Part shown: piece by piece, positions 12,050 through 22,523 of the stretch
How positions within the stretch are numbered: the stretch's first letter is position 1
How the letters are laid out: each line of letters begins with the position of its first letter
Source of the DNA: Heterobasidion occidentale
Lineage: Eukaryota; Basidiomycota; Agaricomycetes; Russulales; Bondarzewiaceae
Assembly: GCA_039111635.1 (NCBI GenBank)
Contig: JBCAQO010000013.1
Location: forward strand, 62,001 to 126,000
DNA: 64,000 bases
Direction: 5' to 3'
Translations under genes and position numbers: made by a program
The notes under the pieces: generated by a model
Told to the model about the DNA's origin: nothing
What the model saw: the letters and a program-made list of their open reading frames with translations, nothing else
Databases searched by the model: none

Positions 12050-13220
12050 GAGTTTAGAGCCGGTTTTAACACTCTTCGTCGAATCATCGACCACGATGAG
12101 ATGAAGTCTTGAAGCTCACCTCGCGTCTTCCCGTTTCGCTCCATTGTGAGTGTCGTCTTAGAGCAGCGGCTACGGCGCATAAAGGTCGTTTGGACGGAGG
12201 CGCCTACGTTGCGGGCCGCTGCCAATGCACCATGACCATTGGCGCGGCGCATGAGCGTGTCCCCCTCCGCGGAGACAATCTCTGTCGACAGGCTTCTATT
12301 CTGTAAAGAGCCCGGGTGGGCTGAGCAGACACACTGCGCGCAATCCCCTCATGATTGTAGCCAGGCAAAAGGCAACGCGGGCCCTGCGGGTGTCGCGACG
12401 TATCCGGGGATTCCGAGCCTTGCGAGGATGGGATGCAGCTTGTGTGGATGGCCTGCCTTCCTTCCGAGCCCGCACGTTCACGGGACGCCAGCCAGCGGGG
12501 AGCCGCAATCCTGCGCGCGCGACGCCGTCGACACGTGCGATTCGGGCGGTCGTCCTAAGCGGTGGGGAAGCCTGGCTGGATCAACACGGGGACCAGAACC
12601 GAACGCAAGCGTGGTGGTGCGCAGTCTGCAAGAGTGCTCGCTGGGACAGGAGGTGTGCGCGAGCGCGGAAGGCGAGAGTCTGCGCCGTGCCGCACGCATG
12701 TCTTTTGCATCTTTCCGTTCCCTCAACCTTCTTCACGGGACACCACAAGCTCCGCGCATCGCCAGCAACGCGCTCGTTCGCGTGTACGAGAAAAAACGAC
12801 GCGACACGGCCGCCATCTACTCGCTCGTCCGCTTTCGCCGCTTCTCCCACTTCACTTGCACACGGGTTTCCTAGCTCAGTCAGCCATCCCTCGACTCTGA
12901 GCGTATTCACGTACGCGAGGATGCAATGGAACGGGCAGTCGTCGTCGCCATCGTCGTTGCCGCCGAGTACGTGCGCTCCAATGCACCGACAGAAGTCGTC
13001 CATCAAGAAGCGGCCCCGAGGGCCGACCGGGTCCCCGCTTCCCCCGCGCGGGCGCTCACGAAAGCCACGGATGAGAGGGTCGGGGCTGGAAACGAGCGCG
13101 TTGCCGCGGCGGCAGGGTCGGCGCGGTTTCTGGGACTGGAGATGAACATGGGAGGGTGAGAGGTGGGCGGTGAGAGGTGGGCGGTGAGAGGTGGGCGGTG
13201 AGAGGTGGGCGGCGTGGGGA
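12050..13220 (-). pseudogene. Decayed HNH-family block B
   Basis: On the minus strand, about 13060-12940 encodes a recognisable HNH C-terminal exon (RFLMDDFCRCIGAHVLGG), parallel to RFLKDHFCWCIKANLLAG of the intact gene. It is followed downstream (12700-12050) by degenerate sequence that aligns with 19170-19840. Examples are the shared GACAATCTCTGTCG-type stretch near 12285 and the CGCACTCTTCGTCGAATCATCG-type stretch near 12070. The frame shifts repeatedly and no complete gene can be built. Long overlapping frames here are a by-product of high GC. Confidence 0.5.
13156..13211 (+). repeat. 14-bp minisatellite, four perfect copies
   Basis: The unit GTGAGAGGTGGGCG is repeated four times without a mismatch at 13156-13169, 13170-13183, 13184-13197 and 13198-13211. 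It lies inside decayed HNH block B. Confidence 0.95.
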
Positions 13221-13855
13221 ACGCGGTCGTGCACGCGAGCGCGGGTGCACAGGTTGAGCGTAGCCTTTCGCTCGTCTTTTGTGCGCCTACAGAGGACAGC
13301 GGGAAGCGTGCGTATACGTGCATGTGTGCATGTGTGCATGCGCTGTCTCTCGCAGTCACTGTCGTAGTCGCTTTTCGCGCGATGTAGCTGTGCCTGTATG
13401 TAGTGTTCCTAGCTCGGGGTCTGCTACGCGCTTGTTGCCCCGAGCGAATACATGTATTTGAAGCACGATGTCGACGTGAGAGCAGGCGTCGCCGAACGTC
13501 GACGCCGAGGAAGTTCGCGTGCAGGTGCCAGTCCAAGTCGACTGGTCGTCGACGGGGTTCGCGGACAGGAAGCGCGATGGTGCGGGGTTTCCTTCGAGGA
13601 AGCATAACTCGTGATTTGGCACGTGCCATTCACCCGCTTTCCTCCCACCCTCGAGCCTGCCCGCTATATCATCGATTTCGATTCTTGGGACAGTTGATAG
13701 GGTCATTGGTATGGGAGTTGTGTCTCTATCCCTTTCAATTCCAATCCTACCCAACAGATGCAACTCAATGCTCTGGAGTCTGGATACAAGGGTCTCGCTC
13801 CTTTCGATCAAATCGTTCTGGATTTAAGAATGATCAAGCGATGTTGAAGGGCGCC

Positions 13856-13862
13856 TTTATAT
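13856..13862 (+). promoter_or_regulatory. Candidate TATA element of the intact NLR gene
   Basis: TTTATAT lies about 120 bp upstream of the ATG at 13982, close to the outer end of the inverted repeat. Support is position and sequence only. Confidence 0.35.
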
Positions 13863-13981
13863 GACTAAATGGTTCAGCGCTTGTTGCAACTTGATATAGG
13901 TTGAGTGTCGATCCCACCGTCGCGACTCTTACCCTCCCAAACAAGACACAGTGACCTACTGTTCTCAGTCGAGCTTGTGCG

Positions 13982-16900
13982 ATGGCTTCCGGTCGCCCCA
14001 CTCTTCCGCGTAGATCATCACTGTTAGGCCTCTTTGCCAGCCTGAAACGTGAACAAAACATTTATTTTTCGACGTAGAGCTCGATCGTGTCTGATAATGT
14101 TTATAGGTATTGCAATTGTTCAGGAGCCGAACGACAAACTCTTCGATCATTCTGGGTATCATCTGGTCGTCTCCATCGACGACAACCTACAATGGCAGTC
14201 GCACGAGCGCGCTGCACAAAACTCCCAGCTCTTTTGGAACGAAGACGGAAGAATGCAAGTGCATCTTATTTCGCCTGTTCTTAATTGCCGTCGCTGATTC
14301 CTGCTTTCAGCTGGTTCTACCCATCGTCCACCATCAAGATCGAACTCATGCGCAAAAGCAAGCTGTCGCTCATATTGCCTCCTAGAGGTCTTGGAAGCCT
14401 GACTACAACGATTACGAGTCTTTTCGAGAACAGTGAATATGTCTTCCGCCTCATCTCGTCTTGGAAGGCTGACTTTTGCTTTAGATGCCACGTATGATTT
14501 GACTGATGATACAGACCACAATGTTGCAAGCATCAAGATTGAGTTGGTCTGTGACTCGGTTCAGCAAATGATGGGCAGGGTTGATACAGTGCTTGCTGGC
14601 ATGAGCAATGGCCTTGTTCCGAGCATTTCTGGACACGTCGGCACAGTTGCATCTAAGGGTCAGGGTGGATACAGAGACGTTCAAGACCTCGGTAGCTGCA
14701 TTGTGCCGCTTGGGCAAGCCTTGGATGCTGCAGCGAAGATGGTTCACAAGCTTTCTGATGTACGTGATTGTATTCTATGCTCGTGCTGGGATCCTGATGC
14801 ACGCTTCCGACGGTAAACAGGCACATCCGATACTGAAAGTCTCTTGCACTATCTTATTATCTGTGTACGAGGTGAGCACGATAGCCAGTCAGGAACGCAC
14901 AAAGACGGGGGTTTACGCTCAAATGCAGGCAATGAAAGATCAGCAGCAGCAGGATGATGCCATCAGGGGCCTGGCGGAGACCTTGCGCGAGATGATCTGT
15001 GTCGCCAATGATTCGCCCGACCTCCTCGTTATTGATGGGACCGAGAGTGTCGTCGAGGCAATTGGGCGCGCATCGTTGCAAGTTTCCTCTGCGATAGATA
15101 AATATGCACGTTTGCCTTTCATAGGTGAGTTGACGAATATCCACCATTCTTGAAATTCAATTTGTGCATTCTGTAACCGACTGTCTTCCGGCTACAAGGA
15201 CGGACTTTGCGAGATTCGTTGTCCGAAGCGATGAAATCGCGCATTCGAGAAGCGCAAGACCGTTGCGTGAATCTGTTGGCAAAGTTTGAGAGAAGAATCG
15301 GGATCTCCACAAACAAACTCGTGGCGAGAGGCTTCCAGAAATCGGAGGATGGAAAAATCCGTGCGTCTGCGTTTCGCCAGGCAGTGACTGCACTAAAAAA
15401 CATTACACTAACAGGGGAAGCCGTTTACAAGTGGCTGGATGCACCAGATCCATCCGCTAACCACGAAAATGCCCGAAAGGAACACAAGGCAGGGACGTGT
15501 TCATGGTTTTTGACTGGCACTCAGTATACGGAATGGAAGCAACGTGGTGACTCGTATCTCTGGGTGCATGGAATCCGTACGTCTCATATATCATTCATCT
15601 TGGTGAGGGTCTGACTCTTCGCTTCAGCTGGGTGCGGAAAGACAATTTTGTGGTAGGTTGATCTCAACACCGACGCAGCGTCTGGAAAAGAGACTCACGT
15701 ATCACTTGATGCAGCTCGACAGCTATCGAAGACGTCGCAGATTATTGCAGAGGTGATCATTCTCGGGCCTTTGCGTACTTTTACTTTGATTCCCGGGATT
15801 CGCAGAATCAACTCCAACTACACGATAACTTGATACGTTCTTTGATCAAACAGCTCTTAGTCCAATCTGGTACAATCCCTGATGAACTGGAGGCAATGTG
15901 TGCCGGCGGGCGTAGACGTCTCTCCACAGACATGCTACGGATGCCCCTCTCGCTCGTTCTCGCAAAATTCCAGGACGTCTATCTGCTTGTCGATTCCATG
16001 GACGAATGCACTCAGAGGAAGCAACTTTTGGGCTGGATGAAGGAGATGGAAACCTCGAAGACAGGAAACCTACATCTTTTGGCCACTAGTCGACCCGAAC
16101 ACATCATCAAGGAATGTATGGAGTCACTCGAGATCGGTCAAGTACGTCTGGAAGGCGACGGCGTGAACCGAGACATTGAAAGTTTTGTGGACGATCTGCT
16201 TCAAGAGAGCGAGAAGCTGAAAAAATGGAGCGAAGAGATCAGGGAGAAACTCGTGAAAAACGCAGCAGGAATGTGCGTCCTCGGGATTTATATGGTATCC
16301 TGATATATTGACGGCGCTTCCGTATCCAGGTTCAGATTGATCTCGCTTCAATTGCGGGAGTTGGAAGCTTGCCGTACTCAGCAGCAGATGAAGAGGCAGC
16401 TGGACACTTTACCCAAGGATCTGTTTGGGATATATGAACGTGTTCTGTCGAGGCTCGGTGAGAGGGACCGCCAGGATGCTCTCAAGATTCTTCAATGGCT
16501 AGCCTACTCTGCTCGTCCCCTACAGCTAGACGAGCTGTCTGAGGTGTTTAGTGTTGACTTTGACGCGCCAGATGGGCCTCGTTTCGACCCTGACTGTCGA
16601 TATACGGACCCAAAGGAGATATTCGATCATGTGTGCCCTTCGAGTCTGGCCACGGAATCGGAAGGTGAGATCCAACATTGTGCAAGACACCGGATCAATT
16701 AACGAAGAGGATTACAGGGATTGTCAAGCTAGCTCACTTGACCGTCAAGGAATTTTTGGTCTCTATGCCTGAAGCGTCTCCATTCTTTATAAGCGCCTCG
16801 GCGGCTCACTCGTTGATATCCAAGACATGTCTAGTATACCTCATGAAAATAGGCACACTCGATACCATCGACGACGCCACTACTGCTGACTTTCCTCTCC

Positions 16901-18639
16901 TCAAATATGCTGCACAACACTGGCCGTTTCACGTACACGCACAGACGGATGGCAAGTCAGGTGACTTACAGAGCTTGTTGCTTCAGCTCTTCCAGACCGG
17001 TGCCGCACTAACGGCATGGATCGGCCTTTCGGCTACATTTGAGGCTTATTTCATCAAACCTCGCGACCCTCAGAAGCGTCCCCAGCCTCTCGCTTCAGCG
17101 CTTTACTATGCGTCGTCCATTGGCCTACAACGCACGTCGTTGATCTTGCTGGACCTGGGATCGGATCCGAATGCTGAAGGAGGATACTTTGGCAATGCTC
17201 TCCAGGTGGCGTGTTTTCGTGGGCACAAGACGGTCGTGAAGCTGCTTCTCGAGAATGGCGCGGATCCAAATGCAGAGGGAGGGGAGTACGGCAGTGCACT
17301 CCAGGCTGCATGCGTCAGTGGCTTTGAGGAGATCGTGAAGCTTTTATTGGATAATGGGGCTGTTGCTCACTCTCGCGCGTTGGAGACGTCTGCAGATATG
17401 GGGTCCGAGGCCATCGTGGCGCTCCTGTTGGTCAAGGGAGCCGACCCCAACATCAGGGTAGTGGAAGGTTTCCACGGCCACGCGCTCCAGGCGGCATGCG
17501 CTCATAATTTCGAGCCCATCGTGAAGCTGTTGTTGGAGAGCGGAGCTGACCCCAACGCTACTGAAGGAGCGGCTCTAGAGGCGGCTAGTTGCCTGAGCTC
17601 CGAGGCGAATGTCAGGCTCCTGCTTGCCAAAGGAGCGGATCCCAATGCACATGTGGCCACAGATCACGACAACGCGCTTCAGGCTGCGACTGCCCATGGA
17701 TCTGTGGCCGTCGTGCGGCTCCTGCTAGAGAACGGAGCAGACCCGAATCTGCAGGGAGGGGAGTTTGGTAACGCACTGACGGCAGCCTGTTTCCACAACT
17801 TCAAAACAATCGCGACGCTTCTACTGGAGTACGGAGCCACGGCAGCAATTGACTTAGAGACGGCATCCATCATGGGCTCGATGGAAGACGTGACGCTCTT
17901 ACTCGCCGAGAGCGCTGGCTCTAACGCACGCGTGAACATGGACTACGAACACGCACTCCAGGCGGCGTCGATAATGGGACACGCGGCTATCGTGAAGGTG
18001 CTCCTCGAGAAGGGAGCAGATCCCAACGCTGAAGGAGGGGCCTATGGCAATGCACTGGAAGCAGCATGCATGAAGGGACACGTCGTCGTCGTGCAAACAC
18101 TACTGGAAGGCGGGGCCAACCCAAATGCTCTGTGCGGGATATTTGGCACAACGCTCCAGGCGGCGACCTGGCGTGGTTCCGAGGACCTGGTGACACTCCT
18201 CCTTGACAGGGGCGCAGATCCAGATATCCAGGAAGGAAGCTACGGGAGTGCGCTCCAGGGAGCGGTCTGGAGGTGCTCCGAGACGCTCGTCAACATGCTG
18301 CTTGAGAAGGGAGCAGACCTTGCTTCGCAAGGTGGAGACGCACTGGTGACTGCGTCTTGGAAGGGCTTCTTTCCTCTGGTCACCATGCTGCTCGACAGGG
18401 GCGCCGATCCGAATGCGCGGGGAGGATACTACGGAAACGCTCTGCAGGCAGCGTCGGCAGTGGGCCAAGAGTCTATCGTCGAACTTTTGCTTGATCACGG
18501 TGCAGATCCAAATGAGGAAGGAATATACGGCAACGCATATCAGGCAGCGTCCAAAACCGGTCACCAGGCCATCGCGCAGTTGCTACTCGAGCACAGTGCT
18601 AGTCGGCCTGACGCCGCTGTCCTCGAACCTCATCAGTGA
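13982..18639 (+). CDS. C2-NACHT-ankyrin NLR (STAND NTPase), intact, 11 exons
   Basis: Fungal NLR-type signal-transduction ATPase. Exons: 13982-14048, 14107-14254, 14311-14387, 14434-14759, 14821-14871, 14929-15124, 15199-15576, 15628-15652, 15715-16272, 16330-16664, 16718-18639. The total is 4083 nt (1360 aa), and every junction is in phase. Residues about 22-120 form a C2-like domain (GYHLVVSIDD, WNEDGR, STIKIEL). A basidiomycete linker with the usual AHPILKVS motif follows. The NACHT domain has Walker A GIPGCGKT at about residue 413 and Walker B VYLLVDSMDEC at about 511. Then come LAHLTVKEFLVS and 16 ankyrin repeats (about 848-1345) of the ALQAA...G..VKLLLE.GADPN type. The intron at 14255-14310 uses a GC donor. 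Expected role: ligand-induced oligomerisation and cell-death or immune signalling. The repeat-rich C-terminus is the likely sensor. Ligand unknown. Confidence 0.88.
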
Positions 18640-19150
18640 TCGCTCGCGCCGTATGTCAACAACTATGCGCAATTTATTTTACTGTTCGCGCCAAGGGTCT
18701 AGGTATCTGACAAGCATCGGGAGATTGGCATAATCGCCAAGACGCGTTGAGCATGGATGGGGGCGTCGAGGCTCGAGAGAATTTTGGTTGATATCCGTGG
18801 GTGACAGGGAAGTGGGGCACACGAGCAGGAAGCATCGTCTGCTAGGTAATTATCCTTCTCCGAGACGGCACAATCAGTGTCCAGGCTGCGCGGAAGTCAC
18901 CGCGACTGGGAGGAGCGGTCGAGACTGCACTGTGTGACTCGCGTTCATGAAAAGTCGATAGCGATGGCTACCCAGACGGCGGAGACATAATGGTGGTACA
19001 CAGCTATTGTTAGGTCCTAGAGAAAGATCTATTACTTCTGAGTTCATGAACGACAGGGAATGTTGCATGGCAGTCCGGGCCGTCCCATAGGCTGGAGAGA
19101 TCGCTGAGATTGGGCGCCGCTGAGCTCAGAATATCCCCAGGCTGCAGTCA
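18640..19150. other. Tail of the left repeat arm, non-coding or relic
   Basis: This stretch is homologous to the reverse complement of about 26510-27032. Both copies can be read as a short QCPGC-containing peptide frame, but stops and gaps prevent a gene call. Confidence 0.4.
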
Positions 19151-19169
19151 TGAGTTTAGGGCCTGAAAG

Positions 19170-19771
19170 ACGTCGTTTTGGCACTCTTCGTCGAATCATC
19201 GAACACTATGGGGTGACGTCTCGAGGCCTGCGTTTCGTTTTCCGCTTTGCTACATCGTAGCTGTAGTTATTGCCTTCGATCCCGAGCGAACTGCGCATAG
19301 AGGCCCTTGGGTCAGTTGCGCCCATGCCGCACGCCGCTGCCGATGCATCATGGCCATCGGCCCAGCGCATGACCATGTCACCCTCCAGGGACACGATCTC
19401 TGTCGGCAGGGAGAATGGACGCAGCCTCTGTGCGGTAGAAGGCACGAGTCGGCGGCGCAGACGCACCGCGCACGAGCCCCCATGAGGCAGCGGCGAACGC
19501 GGGACCTGCGGTCGTCGCGACGATTTTGGAACCCCGAGCCTTGCGAGCGCGACGTGACGCAGTTCGTATGTACGGCTTGCCTGCCTGCCTGCATCCCGAG
19601 CCCTCACGTTTGCGGGACGCCAGCCAGCGGGGGCGCGGCGCTGCCGACACGTGCAATTTGGGCATCCGTCCTCGACGGCAAAACGGGAAGCCTGGCTAGA
19701 CCATCGGCACGGGAACCGGAAACGAATGCGAACGCGGTAGTGCGCCGTGGTCCGGTCTGCGAGAGCGCTTG
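19170..19771 (-). pseudogene. Decayed HNH-family block E
   Basis: Aligns with 12050-12660 of block B. On the minus strand it contains an N-terminal-like stretch (ELRHVALARLGV, parallel to ELRPIALAKVGV of the intact gene) and then a tail-like stretch (LGIEGN), with the middle of the gene missing and frames broken. It directly follows block C, so a second copy once lay downstream in the same orientation. Confidence 0.45.
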
Positions 19772-20745
19772 CTAGGAGAGGAGGTGTGCGCGGGCGCGGA
19801 AGGCGAGGGGCTGCGGCGTGCCGCACGCGTGGCTTTCGCATACCATGTGGGCGAGAATTTGGTAGGTGAGAATTTGTTCGGCGAGAATTTGGGGGAAAGA
19901 ATAGTCGTCGTCGATATCGCCGGGCAGATTCGCTCTGATGCGCCAGCAGAAGTGATCTTTCAAAAATCCGTCTGCTGTGCCACCCGGGCCACCGAGCGCG
20001 CGAGGAAGCTTGGAGGGCAGTACGACGTCTCCGACATCGCCAAATCCAAAGATGCGCTAGCCATCCTGCGACAAGGGAGATCCAGCGCTCGGCCGGTGTC
20101 CGGCGGTCAACGACGGCCGCGGAAGCGCCACATCGACGTCGATCCCAAAACGGGGTTGTGGTGGAAGAGGGCGACGAGGTCGTTTCTCATCGGCGCCGCG
20201 TTCGAGACGTCGATGTACGGGGCGCGGTAGAAACGGCTTACTTCCGACCACTCGACCGCCTGTACGTGAATACTGTCAGACCCTTCAACTCCCGCAGTAC
20301 TTGACAGCCGAAATGCCTACTTGATGTGCCCATGGCGGTGGAAGGATGCATGACATCCCGACGGCCGTGTCCGCGCCGGCGACGAAGCACCTCCCATCGC
20401 GCGCGAAGACGGACTGCTCAAAGGAAGGAGGGAAGGTATCCTGTGAGGGAACAAGCTTCAGCAGGATGCCAGCGCTCAACAAGCCGTTGCGCTCTCTTCA
20501 CTCTGCAATGACCTGCTTCAAGAGATCGAACTGAATCAACCCTCGCTGGAAAAAGGGATAAGCATGCTTCCACCTGATGATCCGATGATGAGCGACGTTC
20601 GACGCCAGTCTCCGACAGGTACCAGCGCACCGCCGACCTTGGCCAGCACGATGGCGCGTAACTCAACCGGCTTGGTCCGCTTCACCCAACGCGACGATGT
20701 GTCCGTAGTTATATGCGCAAGCCGCTGGTCACTTCCCCAAAGCAC
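19772..20745 (-). pseudogene. HNH-family pseudogene C
   Basis: A near full-length but broken copy of the gene at 7390-8708. The N-terminal exon reads HITTDTSSRW and RTKPVELRAIVLAKVG. The core reads FARDGRCFVAG...CILPPPWAHQ near 20310-20430. Next come PYIDVSNAAPMRNDLVALFHH (20160-20230) and RFLKDHFCW-type residues near 19960 (GFLKDHFCWRIRANL). A TGA near 20510 replaces the CGA codon of the intact gene after LLKQVIAE, and the segment between AKVG and the IPF motif is shortened. The copy cannot make the full protein. Confidence 0.6.
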
Positions 20746-20760
20746 GCGTCACCGCACCGC

Positions 20761-21745
20761 ACCCACCGACGAGGAGTCCGACGATGTTACGCGAGCCGAA
20801 AAACGAAGGCGTCGCGGCCCAGCCCGCGGGGCTTCCTCAACACGAGGCGCGCGGTGGTCAGAGAGGCGCAAGACGAGAATGCGCGAGACAACACCCCCCG
20901 CCGCACAGGCCCCGGCGCGGCGCTCGCGTGCGCGCGCGCTGTGCACTCGCGAGGGCTCTGTGGGCACGCACGCACGCAGACACGCCTCCGCGCGGGGCGC
21001 CCATGTCGACTTCCCGAGATGGATCGGCCACCCGCTTGGCGCCCTCCGCGTCGATGCGCATCGCGCGCCCTGCGATGGAGCGCGACGGATCTGGGGTCGC
21101 CGAGCCTCGCGAGCGCGACGAGACGAGACGCAGCACGCACGCACGCACGCACGCATGCACATCCGCTGCACGCGCGCGCCCTAGGGGAAAAGCCGAAAGC
21201 CGAAGCCTGGCCAGATCAGCACGGGCACCCGCAACGAACGCGCGCGCGGACGTGCGCCGTCGTCCGCTCCGTGAGAGCACTCGCCGGAACAGGAGGCGCA
21301 CGCGCGCCCCTCGCGCACCAGCACCTCCCTGACCTTCCCGCACGTCCACCGCACCTCCTCCGGCCACGCACGGGGCTACCCGCGCGCCGTTATTCACGTA
21401 CGGGAACGCGACGCGCCGCCGCCGCCCTCCCGTCGCCCACCGTCCACCGTCGCCCGCACGCAGGTCTCCCCTACCTCCTCCCGAGCTCGATATAACGCCC
21501 CCCGTGGTCCGGCTGCGCTCCGCCGCGCCGTGCGCGTGCTCGTCGCGCTCGACCGGGAGCAAATCCACGTACACGAGGACGCGTAGCCGTAGTCGCCGTC
21601 GCCGTCGCCCGTCGCCATCGCCGCCGCACCAGCAGACGCAGTCCATCCACCACAAACCGAGCCCGAAGCCCTCCCGTTCCCCGCTCCCCACGCGCCCGCG
21701 CTCGCGAGAGCTAGAACACACCGACACCGACACCGACACCGACAC
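20761..21745 (-). pseudogene. Decayed, very GC-rich HNH-family block D
   Basis: The minus-strand stretch at about 21540-21660 resembles the HNH C-terminal exon at DNA level, and 21080-21300 aligns with 12400-12660 and 19500-19780. An ALARLG-type N-terminal stretch is visible near 21110. Frames are disrupted, and the long open frames on both strands reflect GC content rather than coding. Confidence 0.4.
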
Positions 21746-21748
21746 CGC
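21719..21748 (+). repeat. CACCGA hexanucleotide repeat
   Basis: About five tandem copies of ACACCG/CACCGA occur in the GC-rich region upstream of ATG13, followed by CCGCCGACGCCGAC-type sequence. Confidence 0.8.
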
Positions 21749-22523
21749 CGCCGACGCCGACGCTCGCCCCTCGTCCCGTACCTACCCCCAAGCTCCCAGA
21801 GACCGCTCAAGGCCCACGGCCAGGGACATCGCGCCGCGCCGCGCATGTCCGCTATCGATCGCGATCCCGAGCGCGGCGCACATCACACAGCGCAGGGCCG
21901 ATGCGCGCGCGCGTGCGAGCGGCGGGCGGGAGGGCCAGGGTCCGAGCGCCTGTGCGCGCATATGGACCACCAGACCCGCGTGACGCGACGCGTGCACGGC
22001 GGCGAAACGATCCGCGACGCGACACAGGCCAGCGCGACGTCCGCGCGGACGCCGGGGCCAACGACGGAGCGCGCCGCGGCGCGCGCAAGCAGCACGACAT
22101 GCTCGACGCGGACAAACGAAGACGCCAGGAGAAAAGAGCGAACGGGGGACGCACGCGCACAGCGACGGACGGCGGGGCGGAGGGGGACGAGACGGCGCGG
22201 CGGGGAGCGGGTCCGCGATGTCTGCGCTGAGCGCGCGCGCGACGCGTACAGGCTCGCAGGCTCGAGGATGCCCCGACGGAGCCTAGAGGCGCGACGTGCG
22301 AGGCGAGGCGCGGGGCGGCTGGCACACGAGCGGGGGTCGGGCCGGGCGGGGAGCGTGGGAAGTGGGGCGTGGGCGGGCGGGCTCAGGAGCCGGGTGGAAG
22401 GGCGGGTGGGGGTGGATGGCGCGCGGAGGGGACACAGTCGCGGACGGACGCCTGTGCGCGGCGGGAGATGCCGAGCGGATGACGTAAGGCAGTGGGTGGA
22501 GGAGGTCGCGACCGGATTAGGGC

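Larger units (their letters stand above)
13858..19150 (+). repeat. Left arm of a large inverted repeat (NLR copy 1)
   Basis: This arm matches the reverse complement of about 26510-31826. Homology starts upstream of the NLR start codon (a shared ATATGACTAAATG-type stretch), covers the whole gene with its introns, and continues about 500 bp past the stop. The tail shares TGTTAGGTCCTAG and GTGTCCAGGCTGC stretches. The boundaries are approximate, judged by eye. Confidence 0.8.

Noticed and set aside
12239..13629. Overlapping long frames on both strands at HNH block B
   Set aside because: Homology to the other HNH blocks at DNA level explains the region, and the frames change within the conserved stretches.
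20713..22320. Long plus and minus frames (up to 295 codons) in the GC-rich region
   Set aside because: They overlap each other in several frames, are Arg/Ala-rich and lack any family motif. They are a compositional artefact over decayed HNH sequence.
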